Positions 26,358 to 34,590 of a DNA stretch of 64,000 nucleotides are shown one piece after another. The notes under the pieces are model-generated. The model made no database searches, was not told the DNA's origin, and saw only the letters and a list, made by a program, of their open reading frames with translations. Source of the stretch: Cumulibacter soli (lineage in GTDB: Bacteria > Actinomycetota > Actinomycetes > Mycobacteriales > Antricoccaceae); the NCBI RefSeq assembly GCF_004382795.1, contig NZ_SMSG01000001.1, positions 558,001 to 622,000 on the forward strand, in the 5' to 3' direction. Position numbers and translations under genes: made by a program. Each line of letters begins with the position of its first letter. Position 1 is the first letter of the stretch.

Positions 26358-27227
26358 TCACCCGACCCCTACGGGCCCGGCCCGCGCGCGTGCAGTCGCC
26401 TCCCGAACCCCGAAGCCGCCCAGATCAACGGCTACGGTGCTCGTGATCAGCACCGTCTGGCCCTCGATGACACAATCAGCGAGATCCGCGCCATTGCGCT
26501 GCACGATCTCACCGGCCGCCGCGCACGGGTCGCCGTCCCCGTCAACCAGAGCTCGCGCACCGGCGAGCGCTCCCAGATCAGCTGCTGCGGCGGCGCGTTG
26601 ATGCGCTACGAACGCCTTGGCCACGAACGCGGCCCCGCCGGCGACGACCCCGAGGACGACCAGCAGCGCCACCGCATACACAGTTCCGCTACCTCGATCA
26701 CCCGCTCCACTACGCCGCCGGCGGCGTCTGCTCGACTCCGAAGATCGTGTACGTCGTGGACCGTCACGCATCCGCAATCGCCACGCGAGCACCGGAAGCC
26801 ACGGACCAAGGATCGCCATCGATGTTCCGGGTCTAACGGACTCGGGTTCACGCAGTGCCGTTGCCTCCCCGCTGACCTCGATCTCCGCCACGGACCCACC
26901 GAGTGGGCGCACACTCACCGTGACGACGACCGTGACCGTGTCAGCCGCCGAACTCACGTCAACCACGGCGCCATCCGGCGCTGCGCGAACCGTCAATTGC
27001 TGCACCACCTCAGCGGACTCACCGCGGGCGGCGGCTCGCGCCCCTTCCCGCGCCGCCGCGACGCAACGCAGTTGACCGGCGACCGCAGCTATGACCGAGA
27101 TCAATGCGGCCACAACGATGACCAACGCCGGCAGCGCGAGCGCAACCTCCGCCGTGACCATTCCGCCGTCGGGCGGCCTGCCGCGCCCCCGCCACCTCCG
27201 CAGCAACAGGCGCTTGAGGTGTCTCAT
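26358..27227 (-). CDS. TadE-like minor pilin fused to an Rv3654c-like TadE-type protein
   Basis: This 289-residue ORF joins two proteins that are normally separate. Residues 1-130 form a TadE-type pseudopilin (GGMVTAEVALALPALVIVV, with Glu in the hydrophobic helix). A basic linker, rich in Arg and Ser, covers about 140-180. Residues about 180-289 match the Rv3654c-like secretion-neighbourhood TadE-type family (DRGSGTVYAVALLVVLGVV, then AAAAADLGALAGARALV). There is no stop between the halves. It is translationally coupled to the upstream DUF4244 pilin (ATGA at 27227). It probably forms or initiates Flp-type surface filaments. Confidence 0.78.
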   Translation of the reverse strand: MRHLKRLLLRRWRGRGRPPDGGMVTAEVALALPALVIVVAALISVIAAVAGQLRCVAAAREGARAAARGESAEVVQQLTVRAAPDGAVVDVSSAADTVTVVVTVSVRPLGGSVAEIEVSGEATALREPESVRPGTSMAILGPWLPVLAWRLRMRDGPRRTRSSESSRRRRRRSGAGDRGSGTVYAVALLVVLGVVAGGAAFVAKAFVAHQRAAAAADLGALAGARALVDGDGDPCAAAGEIVQRNGADLADCVIEGQTVLITSTVAVDLGGFGVREATARARAGPVGVG

Positions 27228-27532
27228 CAGAGCGACGACAAAGCCTTGGTGATGAGGTCGCTGAGCGCTGAAATGATGGAGTCACCGGTCACCACTTGGT
27301 ACAGGATCGCCGCGAATCCGCAGGCGGCGATGGTCCCGACGGCGTATTCGGCCGTTGTCATTCCGGCATCGGTAGCCCGCGCACGTACCGGGCCGAGCAG
27401 TCGATCCACCAGCCATAACAGCACTGCCGCGAACCCACCACGCATCTTCAGAATGCTTGAATACAACAGTTCCCGCCCCTGTCTGGTCCGGTCTGCAGTG
27501 CGGCCGGAGTGTCCTTTAGCCGTGTCGAACAT
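27227..27532 (-). CDS. DUF4244 family Flp-like pilin
   Basis: This 101-residue protein carries near residue 55 the prepilin-like motif DAGMTTAEYAVGTIAACGFAAI. This is a cleavage region with Thr-Ala-Glu-Tyr followed by a hydrophobic helix, as in Flp/TadE pilins. The long basic N-terminal leader (about 55 residues) would be removed by a prepilin peptidase. It corresponds to Rv3656c, the main small pilin candidate of the actinobacterial Tad cluster. The stop overlaps the next gene's start. Confidence 0.8.
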   Translation of the reverse strand: MFDTAKGHSGRTADRTRQGRELLYSSILKMRGGFAAVLLWLVDRLLGPVRARATDAGMTTAEYAVGTIAACGFAAILYQVVTGDSIISALSDLITKALSSL

Positions 27533-27601
27533 CGTTTCCTCCTTCGTACTGGCAGGTGCCTCCTGCCAGTTCCTGTGGTTTCCTCGTAGCCGTTCGTCTG
27601 G

Positions 27602-28294
27602 CTAGAGGATGTCGCTGGCGAGACCGATCACCATCGGCACGACGCCGAGGCAGATGAATGACGGCAGGAAGCACAGCCCCAGCGGTGCCAGCACCCGTAC
27701 GCCGACTTTTCGGGCACGAACCTCTGCTGCCAGTCGCCGGTCAGCGCGCAGTTGAACACCGATGGACGACCACGCATTCGCCAGCGCTGCCCCGCTGTCA
27801 CTGGTTCGGATCGCCGCTCGACCAACCGCCGACAGGTCGGGTACGTCGGCTACGCCACCCCACGCATCGGCAGGCGTCTCACCTACCGCAAGGCGTCGTT
27901 CAATCTGGTCACACCGTGATCGCGACTCACTGCCGCAACTGCGAGCGGCCGAAGCCAGCGCGGAGCCCGGCGGCGCTCCCGACCGTAATAACAAGCCGGC
28001 AACCGTCAACACAAGCGGAAGCGCAGGGTCGACAACGCTCGGCTTGACCCGCGCACGCAACCTGCGAAGCGCCAGGTAGGTACCGAAAGCGGAAGCGACT
28101 CCCATGCTGATCCCCGCTATAGTCGGCTTCCACGCCACGAAGAGCAAGAACATCAGCGCAGCGAGCAGTACCGGCATGTGCCTGTCTAGGCGAGTCCCAG
28201 CAGCACCCACCCGCCGTCTGCGCACAGCCACATACGTCGTCTCCAGCGGCCAACACAGCACCGCGAACGCACCCATCAACAACACAAAACTCAT
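27602..28294 (-). CDS. Type II secretion system F family protein, TadC-like
   Basis: This protein of about 230 residues starts at ATG 28294 (MSFVLLMGAF), where the overlap with the preceding gene is ATGA; the longer frame up to 28405 is not supported. It has N-terminal hydrophobic segments and two central ones (MPVLLAALMFLLFVAW, GISMGVASAFGTYLAL). A T2SSF helical domain follows (LRADRRLAAEVRARKVGVR) and a final hydrophobic hairpin. It is the inner-membrane platform protein of the Tad machine, like Rv3657c. Confidence 0.82.
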   Translation of the reverse strand: MSFVLLMGAFAVLCWPLETTYVAVRRRRVGAAGTRLDRHMPVLLAALMFLLFVAWKPTIAGISMGVASAFGTYLALRRLRARVKPSVVDPALPLVLTVAGLLLRSGAPPGSALASAARSCGSESRSRCDQIERRLAVGETPADAWGGVADVPDLSAVGRAAIRTSDSGAALANAWSSIGVQLRADRRLAAEVRARKVGVRVLAPLGLCFLPSFICLGVVPMVIGLASDIL

Positions 28295-29103
28295 CGCTGC
28301 ACTCCGTTGACCATGGCGTTCGTCCACCACACTCCGGCAGCGGCGAGCACGGTTCCGGCGAGCATCGCAATCGCACCCGCACTCGTATGCATCAGCACTC
28401 GCCACGGGTCCGCTCCGATCGTTTGGCCCATTACGATCCCGAACGCAGGCAACATCGTGAGCAACACGGCCGTCGCTCGTGGACCGGCGAGCAGGCTGGT
28501 CACATCGCGACGTACGTGCGCCTGCGTCATCGCATCGTCAGCGAGAACCTCGACGGCCTCGGCCAGCGCGATTCCGGCTGAACCGCTCAGTCGCACCAAC
28601 CCGGCGAGTCGGTGTACGCCGGGTACAGCGGTACGCTCCAATGCCGCGGCGGGATCATCTCCCATCTGAATGGCCTGTGCCGCGCGGGTCAGTGCCGCAC
28701 ACATCCGGGTATCTGCGACGGTTCCTGCAGAACGCAACGCTGCCGCAAGATCGTTGCCTGCGCGCAACTCGGCGCCGATTGCCTGCAGGGTCTCGACATC
28801 TCGGCTCAGCACGAGCGAATCCGCCCGCCGCCGCCTGCCCTGCGCCCACGATGATGCCGCGATTGCGGAGAGCACACCGGCACTGATGGCGGCATGCCAC
28901 GGTGCGATGAATGCGACGGAGGCCGCGCAGATCGCCGCTACTCCGACGATCCACCGTCCCGGATGCTCGGGCACGTCCAGCGCAGCGAGCCGCTCGCGCA
29001 AGCCCACGCGAGCTGCGTCACGCTCGATCGGGTGCGCGTGACTCGGCCACAGCAGGACCGCCATCGCCAGCACCCCGAGTGCTGCTGCCGTCGCGTGCGT
29101 CAT
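28291..29103 (-). CDS. Type II secretion system F family protein, TadB-like
   Basis: This 270-residue membrane protein has hydrophobic segments at the N-terminus, at about 50-90, and at the C-terminus. The T2SSF domain is between them (RDVETLQAIGAELRAGNDLA, AGTVADTRMCAALTRAAQ). It is like Rv3658c and pairs with the TadC-like protein to form the assembly platform. Both ends overlap the neighbouring genes by four bases, showing one tightly coupled operon. Confidence 0.82.
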   Translation of the reverse strand: MTHATAAALGVLAMAVLLWPSHAHPIERDAARVGLRERLAALDVPEHPGRWIVGVAAICAASVAFIAPWHAAISAGVLSAIAASSWAQGRRRRADSLVLSRDVETLQAIGAELRAGNDLAAALRSAGTVADTRMCAALTRAAQAIQMGDDPAAALERTAVPGVHRLAGLVRLSGSAGIALAEAVEVLADDAMTQAHVRRDVTSLLAGPRATAVLLTMLPAFGIVMGQTIGADPWRVLMHTSAGAIAMLAGTVLAAAGVWWTNAMVNGVQR

Positions 29104-30248
29104 CGCCGACCCTCAAGTACGTCGGCGAGGAGGGCGACGTCCTTGGTGAATCCGCTCTCGCGGCCCCACACGGTCGTCGCTACTGGCGCGTGTTCCGTCG
29201 CTTCAAGGACGGCGATCTGATGTACGCCACGGATCCCGGCTTGATCACGACCGACATGCACGAGCACGTCGACAGCCGATGTCAGTTGCGCGTCGATAGC
29301 CTCGGCCGAAATGTCTGCGAGCATGCCCAATGCCCGGATGCGTGCCGGGACGTCCGCGACACTGTTCGCGTGCACAGTTCCCGCACCGCCTTGATGGCCG
29401 GTGTTCAGCGCCATCAACAGTTCGATCACTTCAGCGCCTCGCACCTCACCGACGACGATCCGGTCGGGACGCATACGTAGTGCCTGGCGCACGAGCATGC
29501 GCAGCGTCAACTCCCCGCTACCTTCGATATTCGACGGCCGCGACAGGATCTTGACCGTGTGCGGGTGGTGCGGGCGCAGTTCGTCGGCGTCCTCGGCGAT
29601 CACGACTCGTTCGGTCGGATCAACGTGCTCCAGCAGCATCGACAAGAGCGTGGTCTTGCCCGATCCGGTGCCACCGCTGACGAGGAAAGACAGCCGTGCC
29701 CGCACGATTTCGACGAGCAAGTCAGCCACCGCGGGGTCGAGGCCATCCGCCAGGAGGTCACTCAGCGACAGCGTGCGTCGGCGCATGGTGCGCACGCTTA
29801 GCAGCGCGCAATCGGCCGCGATCGGCGGGATCACAGCGTGTAGTCGGCAGCCGTCCGGCAGTGTCGCGTCGACCCACGGGTGTGCTGCGTCCAGTCGGCG
29901 ACCGGCTCGTGCCGCCAGCCGTTTAGCTAGGTCGGTGACCTCCTCGGGCCCGCCGAGTCTGATCGCGGTACGACGGAGCCCGCCGCCCTGATCCACCCAG
30001 ACATCGTTGGGGCCGTTGACCAGTACGTCCGTAACATCCCACGTGTTCAGCAGAGCTTCGAGCGGTCCGGCGCCTAAGACTTCGGCTTCAGCTTCGGTCA
30101 GGACCTCAAGTAACTCACGATCACTGATCAGCCCATTGGCCTCTTCGCGGATCAGCGCGGCCAGTCGTACCGTATCGACAACATCATCGGCATCGGCGCA
30201 TCTGCGTCGTACGGCCGCAATCAGCGCATCGCGGCGGGTGCCGCTCAC
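29100..30248 (-). CDS. TadA-family secretion ATPase
   Basis: This is the motor ATPase of the Flp/Tad pilus, of about 382 residues. It shows Walker A (VSGGTGSGKTTLLSML), an Asp box (VIAEDADELRPHHPHTVKI), Walker B (RIVVGEVRGAEVIELLMALN) and the His box (GHQGGAGTVHANSV). An N-terminal domain includes DVLVNGPNDVWVDQGGGLRR. I take GTG 30248, which overlaps the ssd stop as GTGA, over the longer 30272 start. It corresponds to Rv3659c. Confidence 0.9.
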   Translation of the reverse strand: MSGTRRDALIAAVRRRCADADDVVDTVRLAALIREEANGLISDRELLEVLTEAEAEVLGAGPLEALLNTWDVTDVLVNGPNDVWVDQGGGLRRTAIRLGGPEEVTDLAKRLAARAGRRLDAAHPWVDATLPDGCRLHAVIPPIAADCALLSVRTMRRRTLSLSDLLADGLDPAVADLLVEIVRARLSFLVSGGTGSGKTTLLSMLLEHVDPTERVVIAEDADELRPHHPHTVKILSRPSNIEGSGELTLRMLVRQALRMRPDRIVVGEVRGAEVIELLMALNTGHQGGAGTVHANSVADVPARIRALGMLADISAEAIDAQLTSAVDVLVHVGRDQAGIRGVHQIAVLEATEHAPVATTVWGRESGFTKDVALLADVLEGRR

Positions 30249-31366
30249 CGAGCACTCACCAGGTCTCGGCATCGTTGCAGCAGTGCCGCGCAGTCCATGA
30301 CGAACCGCTCGCTGCCCACCAGTCCGGCTCGTCCTTTGGCCACGCGCCGATCGATACCGCTGGACTCTCGGAGCCAGAAGACGTCGTCCGCGAGGTCAGT
30401 GAGTTCGGCGAACGTCGCATCCGGCAGCGCGGCGCCTCGCACGGTGCGAGCCGCCACAACGATCGGAGCTCCACTGCGCCCCGGGATGCCCCGCTCCGGC
30501 ACGCTGCGCTCCGACGCTCCACCCGCTGGTTCACCGCGCAGGGCCTCCAGCGCGGCCCGGGTTGCCAACCCGCCACGCACATCAGAGACCGTGACCAGCA
30601 CCGTCACATCACTCAGCTGTGCCGCCGTGTCGATCAGCCCGCTCGCAATATGCTCATCGACGATCACCAGCGACCCAAGCCCCGACGCGGCCAGCACTGC
30701 CGAACGAAGAGCGTCGGCAGGCAGCTCACGCTGCGGGTGCTCACGGTTAGCGGCGATCAGCGAGATGCCGTCGCGACTGGGTATCGAGGACGTCAGCGCC
30801 TGACCGCTGACCCGACCACGCAGATTGCTCAGTTCGGCCCAGCCGAGCCCGTCCGGGTCGAGACCGAGCAGCAGGTCGTCCCACCCCGAGCGCAGGTTGG
30901 TGTCGAGCAGGACAGCTCCATCATCACCGCCTGCCAGCGCGAGGCCGGCGGCGGTCACCGATGCGCCGCACCCTCCGGTCGATCCCATGACTCGGACCGT
31001 CAGGCCCGCGTCCGAATCCGTTGATCGCAGAGTGAGGCGCTCGGTCAGCCAGCCTTCCGACTCCACGAACGTCACCGCGTCACTGACGCCAAGGCTCACG
31101 CAATCGCGCCACGCGCCAGTCGGGATTTCCTCAGTCGCGACGACGTACACGCTGTCGCGACGCGGCGGATCCTCCCGCAGTACCCCATCGAGCGCGTCCA
31201 CGCCGACGAGCACTGCATCACTCTCGCGCCAACGCGATACGGCACCGGCCGGCGCACGGACGACGGGATTCATTCCCGCCGCAGCGATGACCCGCTGCGA
31301 TCGTCGGGTGATGTCGTCATCCGTCGTCACCACGAGCACATCACGCAGTTCCCTCGCCGTTGTCAT
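30245..31366 (-). CDS. ssd: Septum site-determining protein Ssd-like (MinD/CpaE family)
   Basis: This MinD/ParA-like protein of about 373 residues is the Rv3660c type. It has an N-terminal receiver-like domain (VLVVTTDDDITRRSQRVI) and a degenerate P-loop, GSTGGCGASVTAAGLALA, in which the lysines of the deviant Walker A are lost. It also has DTNLRSGWDDLLLG and VIVDEHIASGLIDTAAQLSD. In mycobacteria Ssd affects septum formation; CpaE relatives localise pilus machinery. It starts the Tad operon. ATG 31366 (MTTARELRDVLV) is the likely start, not the frame start at 31408. Confidence 0.82.
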   Translation of the reverse strand: MTTARELRDVLVVTTDDDITRRSQRVIAAAGMNPVVRAPAGAVSRWRESDAVLVGVDALDGVLREDPPRRDSVYVVATEEIPTGAWRDCVSLGVSDAVTFVESEGWLTERLTLRSTDSDAGLTVRVMGSTGGCGASVTAAGLALAGGDDGAVLLDTNLRSGWDDLLLGLDPDGLGWAELSNLRGRVSGQALTSSIPSRDGISLIAANREHPQRELPADALRSAVLAASGLGSLVIVDEHIASGLIDTAAQLSDVTVLVTVSDVRGGLATRAALEALRGEPAGGASERSVPERGIPGRSGAPIVVAARTVRGAALPDATFAELTDLADDVFWLRESSGIDRRVAKGRAGLVGSERFVMDCAALLQRCRDLVSAR

Positions 31367-31556
31367 GGCGCAGATACTTCGCTGTATCCGCCGCTGCGGC
31401 GAGACCATCGGCGGTAGGTGTGGAAACGCGCCCGCGCTGTGGAAAACCCGCTTGGTCGAGCCGTCGCTGTCGGCGCGATGTGCTGAATCGTGTGGGTCTA
31501 CGCGGCTGAGAACCTGGTTGACCGGTCCCGCCCACCGGAGCGCCTACACTGATGGC

Positions 31557-32378
31557 GTGACGCCTCACCCGCGCCAGGCCGCCTTCTTCGACCTCGACAA
31601 GACCATCATCGCCAAATCAAGCGTGCTCGTTTTCGGCAAGCAGTTCTTCGCCGGGGGTCTGATAAATCGCCGCGCCGTCCTCAAAGCGACCTATGCCCAA
31701 CTGGTGTTCATGGCCGGCGCGGACGATAACCAGATCGACAGCATTCGGCGACATCTGACCAAGATGATCGCTGGTTGGGACGTCGCGCAGGTGCGCTCGA
31801 TCGTCGCCGAAACCTTGCACGAAGTCGTCACGCCGTTGGTGTACGACGAGGCCGCCAAGCTGATCGAGGATCACCGTGCCGCGGGCCGCGACATCGTGAT
31901 CGTGTCGGCCAGTGGCGCTGAGATGGTGGAGCCGATCGGGCAGATGCTTGGCGCCGACCACGTCATCGCTACAACCATGGTCGTCGAGGACGACACGTAC
32001 ACCGGCGAGATCGAGTTCTACGCGTACGGACAGGCCAAGTCCGACGCGATCACTGCCTTGGCCAAGACACGCGGGTACGACCTGGATCAGTGCTACGCAT
32101 ATAGCGATTCGGCGTCCGACCTCCCGATGCTTTCGCTCGTCGGACATCCGTCAGTGGTCAACCCCGACAAGGCGCTGCGGGCGGCCGCGCTCGAGCGTGA
32201 GTGGCCGGTACTTCGCTTCAGCAACAGCGTGTCACTCAAGGAACGTCTCGATCGACTCGGCAAGCCGTCGACGCCGACGATAGCCAGCGGCGCAGCCGTC
32301 ACCACCGCCGCAGCGATCGCCGGTATCGCGTGGTTCGAGCACCGTCGTCGTAAGCGACGCTCCAGCCGCGCGATCTAG
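31557..32378 (+). CDS. HAD-IB family hydrolase
   Basis: This protein of about 273 residues starts at GTG 31557; the long open frame upstream to 30825 lies antisense to ssd and is not protein-like. Motif I is FFDLDKTII, motif II is IVIVSASGAEMVEPIG, the Lys of motif III is in YGQAKSDAI, and motif IV is CYAYSDSASDLPML. This is the SerB-like HAD-IB group (Rv3661 type), annotated as phosphatases of unclear substrate. A short hydrophobic helix and Arg/Lys tail end the protein, which could tether it to the membrane. Confidence 0.88.
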   Translation: MTPHPRQAAFFDLDKTIIAKSSVLVFGKQFFAGGLINRRAVLKATYAQLVFMAGADDNQIDSIRRHLTKMIAGWDVAQVRSIVAETLHEVVTPLVYDEAAKLIEDHRAAGRDIVIVSASGAEMVEPIGQMLGADHVIATTMVVEDDTYTGEIEFYAYGQAKSDAITALAKTRGYDLDQCYAYSDSASDLPMLSLVGHPSVVNPDKALRAAALEREWPVLRFSNSVSLKERLDRLGKPSTPTIASGAAVTTAAAIAGIAWFEHRRRKRRSSRAI

Positions 32379-32446
32379 CATTCACGTGCCTGGGCCGATC
32401 GACGGATAGCGGGCCGCGCGCATAGGCAGTCACGGGAGGACGAATC

Positions 32447-33205
32447 ATGGATCTGGAGCTAGCAGGGAAACGGGCGCTCATCACCGGCGCTTCGCAGGGG
32501 ATCGGGCGGCAAGTCGCCGAGACGTTAGCCCGAGAGGGCTGCGACGTCCTGCTCACCGCGCGTCACGCCGAGCGCCTCACCGAAACTTGCGAGCAGATCG
32601 GCCGCACGACCGGGCGTTCCGCAACCAGCCTGGCGATCGACCTCACTGCCGAGCAAGCGATCGCAAAGGTCGCCGACTTCGCTGGAGGCATCGACATCCT
32701 GGTGAATAACGCAGGCGCGATTCCGCCCGGCACGCTCGGTGACGTGGACGGCGACACCTGGCGAAAGGCGTGGGATCTGAAGGTATTCGGATTCATCGAT
32801 CTGACCCGGGCGCTGTACCCGAAGCTCGCCGAGGCCAGCGGCGCGGTAGTCAACGTGATCGGTTACGCCGGAGAGTCTTTCCCGCCGGCCTACATCGCCG
32901 GGGCAGCAGGAAATGCGTCGCTAATGGCGTTCACCAAAGCCCTCGCCAAACAGGCGCACACCGATGGCGTGCGGGTCAACGCGATCAATCCGGGACCAAT
33001 CGCGACCGAACGCAACACCATGCTGCTACGCGCCCGCGCCGAAGCCGAGTTGGGCGACGCCGACCGCTACGCGGAACTCACCGCGGGTATGCCGTACGGG
33101 CGTGCCGGAACAGTCGACGAGATCGCCGATGCTGTTGCGTTCCTGGCATCACCTCGATCGGCGTACACCAACGGCGCGATTCTCGCGATCACCGGCGGCG
33201 TGTAA
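32447..33205 (+). CDS. SDR family oxidoreductase with altered catalytic tetrad
   Basis: This 252-residue Rossmann protein has the TGASQGIG cofactor loop, NNAGAIPPG and a C-terminal FLASPRSAYTNGAILAITGG. After NVIGYAGESFPPAYIAGAAG the usual Tyr-x-x-x-Lys reads Tyr-Ile-Ala-Gly-Ala, so the catalytic lysine is missing at the expected place. It may be a divergent SDR using another residue, or have lost dehydrogenase function. SDRs often depend on mycofactocin, and this gene lies directly beside mftD, converging on it. GGGAGGA precedes the ATG. Confidence 0.85.
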   Translation: MDLELAGKRALITGASQGIGRQVAETLAREGCDVLLTARHAERLTETCEQIGRTTGRSATSLAIDLTAEQAIAKVADFAGGIDILVNNAGAIPPGTLGDVDGDTWRKAWDLKVFGFIDLTRALYPKLAEASGAVVNVIGYAGESFPPAYIAGAAGNASLMAFTKALAKQAHTDGVRVNAINPGPIATERNTMLLRARAEAELGDADRYAELTAGMPYGRAGTVDEIADAVAFLASPRSAYTNGAILAITGGV

Positions 33206-33221
33206 CCACCCGGGAAAACGA

Positions 33222-33279
33222 TTCTGCGGTGGTTAAGGGCTGGATAGTCGCACGACCACCAGCCCTAACCGCCGCAGAA
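33222..33279. terminator. Long imperfect inverted repeat between convergent genes
   Basis: The arms at 33222-33243 and 33259-33279 pair over about 20 positions. The outer part is TTCTGCGGTGGTTA and the inner part GGGCTGG, with one mismatch and one unpaired base. It is centrally placed between the ends of the SDR and mftD genes, so it probably terminates both. Its CTGCGGTGGTT end matches the hairpin at 62807-62861. Further CCGCAGAA fragments follow to 33330. Confidence 0.55.
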
Positions 33280-33340
33280 CCCAAAGACACCGTAGAACCC
33301 AGACAACCGCAGAACGCTAGACCCCTGCGGAACTCGGAAT

Positions 33341-34555
33341 CTAGTCAACGATGGCGGTGGCCAACGGTTTGAAGTTGGTCTCGAAACCGTCAGGAATGAC
33401 CAAGTCATCTGGCGTGAGCTGGTGGATGGATTCCTTACCCAACGCCAAAAGCGCCGCGTCGGTACCACTACGCAGCAGGTCGAGCACGTTCTCGACACCG
33501 GCCTGCCCGTTCGCGCCGAGACCCCACAGGTACGCGCGGCCGATCATGACTGCCTTGGCTCCCAGCGCGAGCGCCTTCACAACGTCCGAGCCTCGCCGGA
33601 TGCCGCCATCGAGCAGCACTTCGACATCGGCTCCGACAGCCTGAGCGATCGGCGGCAGCAAACGGATCGACGCAGGAGTTCCGTCCAGGTTGTTCCCGCC
33701 ATGGTTCGACACCGAGATCGCGGTCATGCCAGCGTCAACGGCCCGCTTCGCGTCATCGACGCGGCCGATCCCCTTGAGCATCACGGGGCCGCCCCACTCC
33801 TTAGCCACCCACGCCACGTCGTCCCAGGTGGGCGGCGGAGTCTGCGACCACTCACCGTAGGCGCCGAAGAACGTCGGAGCCTCCTGCCCGGGTTCGGCAA
33901 TGTTCGGAACCTTTAGATCGGGAAGTTCGCCGCCCTTAACCCACTCCAGCAGCCACTTCGGGCGCATCGCTCCCGCCGGAGCGTTGCGCACCAGGGCCCT
34001 GAGGTCGATCTTCTCGGGGATCTCCGGGCTTCCCCAGTCGCGGCCGAAACCGAAGGAGAAATCCAGGGTCAGGATCAGACCCTTCGCGCCGGCGGCACGC
34101 GCACGCGCCATCCGGCGCGACATCGACTCTTTGCCGCCCTGCCAGTAGATCTGAAAGAACACCTTGTCGTGAACTGCGCACACTTCTTCGATCGGCTTGC
34201 TCGCGAACGAACTCAGCCCCATCCCGGTCCCGCGAGCGTTCGCCGCGCGCGCGACCTCGACCTCACCGTCGGGGCTCACTGCCTGTACGCCAGTCGGGGA
34301 AATCAGCACCGGAAGCGAGATGTCCTGCCCGAGCACGTTGGTGGCTTGATCGCGAGTAGCCGACAGACCAGCGACGTGTGGCCTGAAGCCGAGTTCGGCA
34401 AATGCCGCCATATTGTCGCGGTATGTCACGCTGCGTTCGCTACCACCGAGCAAGGCCTTGTAAACCGGCTTTGGCAAGTGCCGCTTAGCTCGACGCTGCG
34501 CCTCGGCAACGGATTCGAACCAAGGGTTTCGCGCCCAGGGGTTCTTCAACTCCAC
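33341..34555 (-). CDS. mftD: Pre-mycofactocin synthase MftD
   Basis: This 404-residue FMN-dependent enzyme of the alpha-hydroxy-acid oxidase fold converts the released Val-Tyr-derived AHDP intermediate to pre-mycofactocin by oxidative deamination. The N-terminus MELKNPWARNPWFESVAEAQ and PVLISPTGVQAV are typical of the family. The FMN/substrate motifs VMLKGIGRVDDAKRAVDAG, SNHGGNNLD and LLDGGIRRGSDVVKALALGA are present. It is the last gene of the minus-strand mftABCD set, with 35 bases after mftC. Confidence 0.93.
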   Translation of the reverse strand: MELKNPWARNPWFESVAEAQRRAKRHLPKPVYKALLGGSERSVTYRDNMAAFAELGFRPHVAGLSATRDQATNVLGQDISLPVLISPTGVQAVSPDGEVEVARAANARGTGMGLSSFASKPIEEVCAVHDKVFFQIYWQGGKESMSRRMARARAAGAKGLILTLDFSFGFGRDWGSPEIPEKIDLRALVRNAPAGAMRPKWLLEWVKGGELPDLKVPNIAEPGQEAPTFFGAYGEWSQTPPPTWDDVAWVAKEWGGPVMLKGIGRVDDAKRAVDAGMTAISVSNHGGNNLDGTPASIRLLPPIAQAVGADVEVLLDGGIRRGSDVVKALALGAKAVMIGRAYLWGLGANGQAGVENVLDLLRSGTDAALLALGKESIHQLTPDDLVIPDGFETNFKPLATAIVD

Positions 34556-34590
34556 CTGTTCCTACTTTCTTATTACTACGAGGATCTGAA

